A stretch of 64,000 nt of DNA from JAENVT01 sp963805445 (GTDB lineage: Bacteria > Actinomycetota > Acidimicrobiia > Acidimicrobiales > Ilumatobacteraceae). The notes beneath the pieces are model-generated. The model saw nothing but the letters and a program-made list of their open reading frames with translations, was not told the origin of the DNA and did no database searches. The position numbers and the translations under genes are program-made. Within the stretch, counting starts at the first letter, position 1, and each line of letters starts with the position of its first letter. This document shows positions 58,306 to 64,000 of the stretch, one piece after another. The stretch spans positions 1-64,000 of the forward strand of contig CAWDUI010000026.1 of the NCBI GenBank assembly GCA_963805445.1, in the 5' to 3' direction.

Positions 58306-61300
58306 TCAGCGGGTGCTGAATCGGCGGCGGCCGATCAGCATTGCTCCACCGAGAATGATGCCACCGAAGCCGAGGGCGAGCATCTCACGGAGATGCCCGG
58401 CCCCGGTGCGGGGCAGTTCGGTGACGACGAGCGTCGACCGTTGTGGGTAGGACCGGCGGCTCGCTGGCCACCTGTGGCGTGGAAACCGGCACACCGACCT
58501 TCGCCGACAGGTCGCAGACCGTACCGGCAACCGCCGGCAAGCAGCTGAGGTCGCCGCCGCCGGTACCGAGACCGCTCATCACGGCTTCGGCGAAGGCGCC
58601 GTGCACCATGGCCTGGTTGACGATGGTGCTACCGCTGGCGAGCGTTGCATCAGCCTTGACGACGATGGTGATCACACTGGTCACTGCGCCGGGAGCCAAG
58701 GCGTCGCTCATCGTGCAGGTCAGCAGTTGCGGGCGGGTTGCTTCCGTCAGCACGCACTGACCGGCACCACCGGCGATCGAGGCCGAGACCAGCTGGACCG
58801 TGCTCGGGAGGCGATCGTTGATCACGACCGGGTTCAACGTGAGCCCGCCGGTGTTGGTTGCCTGCAAGGTGTAGGTGATCTGTCCGCCCGGGTCCACCTT
58901 GGCGGTGGACGAGGCCTTGTCGATGTGGACCGATGCGTAGCCGTTGGTGACCACGACGTTGATCGTCTCACCGAGGTGGCCGGCCAGCAGCATCTGATCA
59001 GGGCTCACGACGCTGGTGTTGGCCGTGCCCTTGACGATCTCCTCGAACTTGTAGGCGATGCCGGCGGGGTCGAGCGTCGACGGCAGGGTGACCACCTTGG
59101 ACTCGCCGGCGTTGATGTTGAACGTCGTCTCCTCGACGTACGTGTCGCCACTCAGTCGCGACACCCGGATGGTGTAGGTCTCGCCGGTGGCCGGCTGACC
59201 GTTCAACTCCTTGGTGAAGGTGACCGTACGCTCGCAGCTCGACCCGGAGGCGTCGACCACTGCGATCACGGTTTGGTTGTTCATGAGCACCAGCGGAGCC
59301 GTCGCCGAGTTGATGGTCAACGACTGACCGGCCGGCACGGTGGCGCTGCCACCATCCCAGGTCACCGGGGCGTCGATGCCCTTGGTGTTGGTGATCGTGA
59401 ACCAGTAACCCGTGACCTCGCTGTCGGTGCCGATCGAGTTGCACACTGCTGTGACGTCGAAGACCGGATCACAGTGCGACTCGACGACGATGTCGTCTTG
59501 CGGTACACCGTCGATCGCCAGCGTGATGGTGTTCTCGCCATCACTGAGGCCGTCGATGACGACCGTCTGCGAATTGCCGGGACCGACCACGTAGTCGGTG
59601 CCGTTGATCGTGAACGTCACATCGACGTCGTCGCCGGGGTTGCCGATCACGATCGAGACGGTGTCGTCGAAGTTCGAACACACCTGCGAGTAGCTGTGCG
59701 TCGGTGGCAGGTCGCACTTGGTGGTGGCGATGAACGAGAGGTCCTTGCCGCCGGCCGACACAGCCACCGGGGTTGCACCATCGAGGAGACCGGAGATCAC
59801 GACCGGGACCGTCGTATTCGGTGCCACCGAGTAGTCGGTGCCATTGACCGTGAAGATGACCGGCAGTTCCCCGCCGGTAGCGGTGAGGCTGATGGTCAGT
59901 TGGCCATCATGGTCGACGCAGGTCTGCACGACCGAGAGGGAGCCGTCGCCCGGATGATCGCAGGCGACCGTGAAGGCGTCGAGACCCAAGCGGGTCTGGC
60001 CGACGAAGACGTCGATGGTGTGCGGTCCGTCCGCCAGCGGGCCGACCGGCACGTCTTGCGAGGCCTTCGGCCCGACCGTGAAGTCGACGCCGTCGACCGT
60101 GAAGATCACAGCGACGTCGTCACCGTTGTTGTGCAGTGTGACGACGACCTGGCCGTCGGAGATCCCGCCTTCGGAATCAACACACGTTGCTGTCGAGGTG
60201 ACGGTCGGCGCCTGGTCACAGTTGATGGTGACCGGCTTGGAGAAGTCGTTGGCGCCCTGGGTGATGGCGATGGTTTGCGCACCGTCGAGCAGGCCGGAGA
60301 GTGTGACCGGCACGTCCGAGTCGGCCGGCACGACGTAGTCGGTGCCCTGCACCGTGAACGTCAGCGGCAGTTGCCCGCCGATGTTGCGGAGGGTGACCAC
60401 GACCACGCCGTCTTCGTTGGCGCAGCTCACGGCCACATCGGCTGCCGGCTCGCCCGGGCGATCGCAGTCGACGGTGATGGTGAAGCTCTTGTCGGTGCCG
60501 TTCACCGTGAGCGGCACTACGTGGCTGCCATCGGCCAGGCCGCTGAGCGTCGGCGACCTTCGTCGCGCCAGGTGCCAGCGTGTACGACACACCGTCGAGC
60601 ACGAACACTGCGTCGACGTCGTCACCGTTGTTGACCATGGTGACCTCGACGTTGCCGTCGCCGTCCGCACACGTCTCGACGTGGCTGTACGACGGGGCGA
60701 GATCACAGTTCACGGTGAACGACTGCGTGTAGTCCTTGCCGTCGGCGGTGACGGTGACCGAATGGGCTCCGTCGCTGAAACCGCCGAAAGTGCGAGTGGT
60801 GCTGCCACCGATGCCGACCGGCACGTCTTCAACGACGCCCGTGTTCGGGTTGGTGACATGGAAGATCACTGCCTCGGTGCCCTCGTTGGCGAGGGTGATC
60901 GTGACGGAGCCGTCGTGATCGTTGCCACACACCACCGAGCTCGACACCTTGGGGAGTGGGTGATCGCAGTCGACGGTGAAGGTCTGCGAGAAGTCGGTGT
61001 TGCCGACCTTGATGGTGACCGTGTGAGTGCCATCGGCGAACCCGCCGAATGTACGGGTCGCGGTGCTGTTGGCGTTGACCGTGACATGCTGAACGACCAG
61101 GGTGGTGGGGTTGGTGACATCGAACACGACCGCCTCGCCGCCGGTGTTCTTCAGCGTGATGACGACTTGGCCGTCATCGTTCGGCGCACGTCGACGTACT
61201 GGTGACTGCGGGGATCGGCGAGTCGCAGTCGACGGTGAACGTCTGGCTGTAGTCGGTGGCGCCCACGAGAATCTTGACACTGTGACTGCCGTCACCGAGG

Positions 61301-61902
61301 CCGGTGAACGTCACGGGCGTCGATCCGCCTGTCGGCACCGAGTAGTTCGTGAAGGTCGAGGTCTGATCCGGGTTGTACACCTTGAAGATCGCGTTCGAGC
61401 CGTAGACGCCGGCGCTGTTGGTCAAGGTCAACACGACCTTGCCGTCGCCGCTGCCTGGCCCGGTGTTGACGCACGAAACCGACTTGGTGACGCCCGGCTG
61501 GCTCGGGCAGTTGGTCGGCTTGTAGATCGTGACGGAGCTGCCGACGTCCGACACCACTCCGTTGCCCCAAGCGGCGTAGGGCTTGGACGAGATGATCATG
61601 CTGGCGGTGTTGGCCGGCCAGGTCAGCGTGCCCGAGAACTGGTAGTTGTTGGCGTTGTTGAAGGCGCCGGAACCGATCTGGGTCGTCGTGTTGCCGATCT
61701 GCTTGAACACCCGGATGTCGGTGTTCGTGCCCGAAGGGCCCGTGGCCCACGAGCTTGCCGTCCACGACACGGTGCCGCTACAGGCCACCGAGGCCGTGAT
61801 GTTGGAGTGGTGGGCACTCGCCGTGCCGCCGAAGGCCGGCACGATCACGATCGCGCCGAGCAATACCAATATTGCTGTACAAATCCGCCGTATTTGTCGC
61901 AT
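58306..61902 (-). CDS. Repeat-built LPRTG-anchored surface protein (frame interrupted)
   Basis: About 1,200 residues. A signal peptide (AILVLLGAIVIVPAFGGTAS) precedes an N-terminal Ser/Thr-rich domain, then eight repeats of about 75-90 residues. Each repeat has one Cys near its start and one in a [DN]C[DL]-type end (SQTFTVDCDHPLP), with a core such as GDGKVVLTLTN and GLxDGxHSVxV. A ninth, altered unit, a DUF5979-like segment (TKELNGQPATGETYTIRV) and a DUF11-like domain (ASSTAKVDPGGQITYTLQAT) follow. At the end is LPRTG (ELPRTGAGH), a membrane span and RRRF. Frame changes are needed near 61185, 60555 and 58437. Likely a sortase-anchored adhesin or stalk protein; function unknown. Confidence 0.8.
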
Positions 61903-62066
61903 GATTCTTCCGCTCTGTAGGCCGATCGTCCGCCGGATGATCGGGTTGTGTCTCGCCGACGTGCGGGGTTCGCTCTAGCTCCACGCTGGCGAAGCGACCA
62001 ATTGCAGCCAGCGCATCTCTGCATCACGTGTCACTCACCGTAGCGGCGGATCTCTCAGAGTGAAAT

Positions 62067-62080
62067 GGGCCGTTCGGCCC
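62067..62080 (-). terminator. Small hairpin downstream of rimM
   Basis: GGGCC GTTC GGCCC (also GGGCCG/CGGCCC) lies about 46 bases after the rimM stop on the minus strand, followed by an A/T-richer stretch (CATTTCA). It may end the ffh-rpsP-khpA-rimM transcript before the surface-protein gene. Confidence 0.45.
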
Positions 62081-62125
62081 AAATGCTGCAGCTGGAACGA
62101 GGTAGTTCGACGTCACATGGGTCGA

Positions 62126-62601
62126 TCAGAGGTCGAACAGACCCTCGGGAGGATCGATGGTCGTCACACCATCGACGCAGCTCACGACGAAGATCACGGG
62201 GACCAGCGCGCCGGAGTCGAGCTCGAGGATGTCGTGCGCGGGGTTGTCGATCACGGCGACACAGGTTCCCCGCTCGACACCTTGCTGATCGATGACGCGA
62301 GACCCGATCAGCTCGTGCACCCACAGCGCGTCGTCGTCGCCATCGGCGTCGATCGGCTCGGCTTGCAGCACCGAGTTGGTCAACTTCTCGGCGGCGGTCC
62401 GGTCGTCGACTCCCACGAAGCGCACGAGCCACCGCTGCTGCTGCAGGCGCGCCTCGGCGACCGTCAGCCACTGTTGACCCGCCAGCAGGCGTGCGCCGGG
62501 CGCCACGTCGTTCGACTCGATCGGTGATCAAGCGTGACGTACAGCTCGCCCTGCACACCATGAGCGCGGCCGATGCGCCCGACCTCGCGCGAACGCCTCA
62601 G
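62126..62601 (-). CDS. rimM: Ribosome maturation factor RimM (frame change near N-terminus)
   Basis: About 158 residues. The N-terminal part EVGRIGRAHGVQGELYVTL is the conserved start of RimM. After a shift near 62530 it continues with VAPGARLLAG, WLVRFVGVDDRTAAEKLTNS and the PRC-barrel half (LWVHELIGSRVIDQQGVERG, NPAHDILELDSGALVPVIFV). RimM assists 30S maturation through S19. The exact start is unclear (CTG 62601 or TTG 62608), since the gene touches khpA and has an early indel. Confidence 0.87.
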
Positions 62602-62989
62602 TCGACAAAGTCGACGTCGACCTCGACGCCATCACGTGTTGCGGCAGCACGCACGACGGTGCGAATGCTCTGCGCCGTGCGACCCCGACGACCGATCACC
62701 CGACCGAGATCGCCCGGGCCGACTTTGACCTCGAGCTTCAGACGGTTCCTGCCCTCGACGGCATCGACGTGGACGGCGTCTGCATCGTCGACGATCGAAC
62801 GGACGACATGGGTCAGCACTGCCGTTGCGGTCGGCGCCGCAGAGTTGCCGGCAGGAGGCGCAAGTTCGACTGCCTCGACTTCGGCGGCTGGCTCGACTCG
62901 ACGGCAGGCTCGACTTCGCGGCCGAGCTCGGCTCGGACGTCGTCGGACTCGTCGTTCACGGGCTCGTCGGTCACTGGCTGGTCAGTCAC
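62598..62989 (-). CDS. khpA: KH-domain RNA-binding protein KhpA with acidic N-terminal extension
   Basis: The C-terminal 73 residues are a complete KhpA: VVRSIVDDADAVHVDAVEGR, then VGPGDLGRVIGRRGRTAQSI (KH GxxG loop) and RTVVRAAATRDGVEVDVDFV. KhpA pairs with KhpB/Jag and binds small RNAs. Upstream, an acidic stretch (VTDQPVTDEPVNDESDDVRA, then AEVEAVELAPPAGNSAAP) runs to GTG 62989, which overlaps the rpsP stop, with a frame change near 62890. The extension is absent from typical KhpA of 75-80 residues. The short start at ATG/CTG 62819 remains possible. Confidence 0.8.
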
Positions 62990-63258
62990 TTGGCTGCTCG
63001 GGCGGCGCTGAACTCAGCCATCGCACCCGACACTTCCAGCAGCTTCCTGACCCGCTCGGTCGGCTGAGCGCCGTCCATCAGCCACTTCACGGCCTTTTCG
63101 TTGTCGATGCTGAGCGTCGACGGATCGGTACGCGGGTTGTACGTGCCGAGGATCTGGATGAACCGGCCATCGCGGGGCGAGCGGCTGTCGGTGGCGACGA
63201 CGCGATACTGCGGCTGCTTGGTCTTACCAACTCGGGTGAGGCGCAGTTTTACTGCCAT
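62986..63258 (-). CDS. rpsP: 30S ribosomal protein S16
   Basis: A 90-residue protein starting MAVKLRLTRVGKTKQPQYRV, then VVATDSRSPRDGRFIQILGT, YNP and VKWLMDGAQPTERVRKLL. All are S16 hallmarks. It lies between ffh and khpA, the classical order. Confidence 0.97.
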   Translation of the reverse strand: MAVKLRLTRVGKTKQPQYRVVATDSRSPRDGRFIQILGTYNPRTDPSTLSIDNEKAVKWLMDGAQPTERVRKLLEVSGAMAEFSAARAAK

Positions 63259-63301
63259 ACGAATCCAGGGCTCCTTGCACAATATGAACGACGAGAGGCT
63301 A

Positions 63302-64000
63302 TCAATTGAAGTTCGGGAAGCCACCAGGCATACCGCCCATACCGCCCAGGTTGGGCAAGCCGCGGCCCTTCTTGCCCTTCTTGCCTTTGCCGCCCATCGC
63401 CATCCCGCCCATCTTCTTCATCATCTTCTGCATCTCGCTGAACTGCTTGACCAGTCGGTTGACGTCTCCGACGGTGGTACCACTGCCGTTGGCGATGCGA
63501 GTACGGCGACTGCCGTTGATCACTTCGGGTTTGCGCCGCTCCTGCGGAGTCATCGAGCGAATGATGGCCTCGACCGGCTTCAACTGGTCGTCGCCGATCT
63601 CGGCGCCTTTCAGCTCCTTCGGCATGCCGGGCATCATTCCCAGGAGGTTGCCCAGCGGGCCCATCTTCTTCAGGGCCTGCATCTGCTCCAAGAAGTCGTC
63701 GAGGGTGAACTCGCCCTCCATCATCTTCTCGGCCGCGGCCTCCGCCTGATCCTTCTCGAAGACCTGTTCGGCCTGCTCGATCAGGCTGAGCATGTCGCCC
63801 ATGCCCAAGATGCGGCCGGCCATGCGATCGGGGTGGAACTGCTCGAACTCGTTGAGCTTCTCCCCCGTCGAGGCGAATGCGATCGGCCGCCCGATCACCT
63901 CTTTCACACTCAACGCCGCACCGCCGCGGGCATCGCCGTCGAGCTTCGACATGATCACGCCATCGATCGCCAGCGTGGCGTGGAACGCCTCGGCAACACC
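63302..64000 (-). CDS. ffh: Signal recognition particle protein Ffh, C-terminal part (runs off the window)
   Basis: The visible 233 residues cover the end of the GTPase domain (MSKLDGDARGGAALSV, PIAFASTGEKLNEFEQFHPD) and the whole methionine-rich M domain that binds 4.5S RNA and signal peptides (GDMLSLIEQAEQVF, RRKPEVINGSRRTRIANGSG, QKMMKKMGGMAMGGKGKKGK). The 5' end lies beyond position 64000. The Gly/Met/Lys-rich tail is usual. Confidence 0.96.
   Translation of the reverse strand, partial: GVAEAFHATLAIDGVIMSKLDGDARGGAALSVKEVIGRPIAFASTGEKLNEFEQFHPDRMAGRILGMGDMLSLIEQAEQVFEKDQAEAAAEKMMEGEFTLDDFLEQMQALKKMGPLGNLLGMMPGMPKELKGAEIGDDQLKPVEAIIRSMTPQERRKPEVINGSRRTRIANGSGTTVGDVNRLVKQFSEMQKMMKKMGGMAMGGKGKKGKKGRGLPNLGGMGGMPGGFPNFN

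Noticed and set aside
58601..60634. 677-residue open frame on the plus strand opposite the surface protein
   Set aside because: Antisense to regular repeats; its own apparent repeats are just the complement of the real ones.
1..64000. CRISPR array, tRNA, rRNA or intact transposase
   Set aside because: No regularly spaced direct repeats with spacers, no cloverleaf-like sequence with a TTCGA/GGTTC arm that I could support, and no DDE, serine or tyrosine recombinase protein was found.

Overview
The window is high-GC, gene-dense bacterial DNA. It most resembles an uncultivated or environmental actinobacterium, probably of the Acidimicrobiia/Ilumatobacter type. The supporting content is a DUF2469 gene next to yraN, a WS/DGAT wax-ester/triacylglycerol synthase, sortase with LPxTG proteins, an iniBAC-like dynamin cluster, a DUF3494 ice-binding protein and a group 3d-type NAD-linked [NiFe] hydrogenase. 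The first ~2.8 kb differs in codon use and gene content (a Verrucomicrobia-like secreted protein, a decayed SNF2-type helicase and HsdR remnants). It joins the rest at a point where two unrelated genes are both cut, so it is either a foreign insert or an assembly chimera. Many conserved genes (about 20) change reading frame once or more. These look like uncorrected insertion/deletion errors of the assembly, not real pseudogenes.

Layout. 0-2.8 kb: foreign or decayed segment. 2.8-9.5 kb: truncated peptidoglycan-binding protein, an ABC export system (two ATPases plus a 934-residue FtsX-like permease), an acyl-CoA dehydrogenase and a YdhR-like protein. 9.6-13.7 kb: two LuxR-type regulators. 13.7-22.7 kb: the most distinctive locus. 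Two membrane-anchored Hsp70-like proteins and a LuxR-type regulator read leftward, and an IniB-like acidic repeat protein with two dynamin-like GTPases (IniA/IniC-like) reads rightward from a shared 149-bp region. 22.7-29.0 kb: a tightly overlapping hoxEFUYH operon with its maturation protease and a SAM methyltransferase. 29.5-31.7 kb: a sortase and an LPRTG-anchored ice-binding protein.

31.8-46.3 kb is metabolic: a membrane patatin-like hydrolase, two PhyH dioxygenases, a cold-shock protein, WS/DGAT acyltransferase, LysE exporter, UBP zinc finger, tandem GNAT, epoxide hydrolase, ketopantoate reductase-like enzyme and a complete branched-chain 2-oxo acid dehydrogenase operon (E1 alpha, E1 beta, E2). 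46.4-56 kb holds assorted single genes: a PPOX flavoprotein, GNAT, SDR, MFS, two NQO1-like flavoproteins, a TrmA-type RNA methyltransferase, ribulose-phosphate epimerase, enoyl-CoA hydratase, two small actinobacterial proteins, a VOC protein and a C39-like protease. 56-64 kb is the conserved ffh-rpsP-khpA-rimM-trmD-rplS-DUF2469-yraN block on the minus strand. It is interrupted between rimM and trmD by a 3.6-kb gene for a repeat-built, LPRTG-anchored surface protein and a DUF952 gene.

Functional themes are cell-envelope stress and membrane remodelling (ini-like locus, ABC exporter), sortase-displayed surface proteins (ice-binding protein and repeat adhesin), flexible redox metabolism (Hox hydrogenase, dehydrogenases) and lipid turnover (patatin, acyl-CoA dehydrogenase, enoyl-CoA hydratase, WS/DGAT). 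Two copies of a ~95-bp palindromic element lie in intergenic DNA 44 kb apart. I saw no rRNA, tRNA, CRISPR array or intact transposase.
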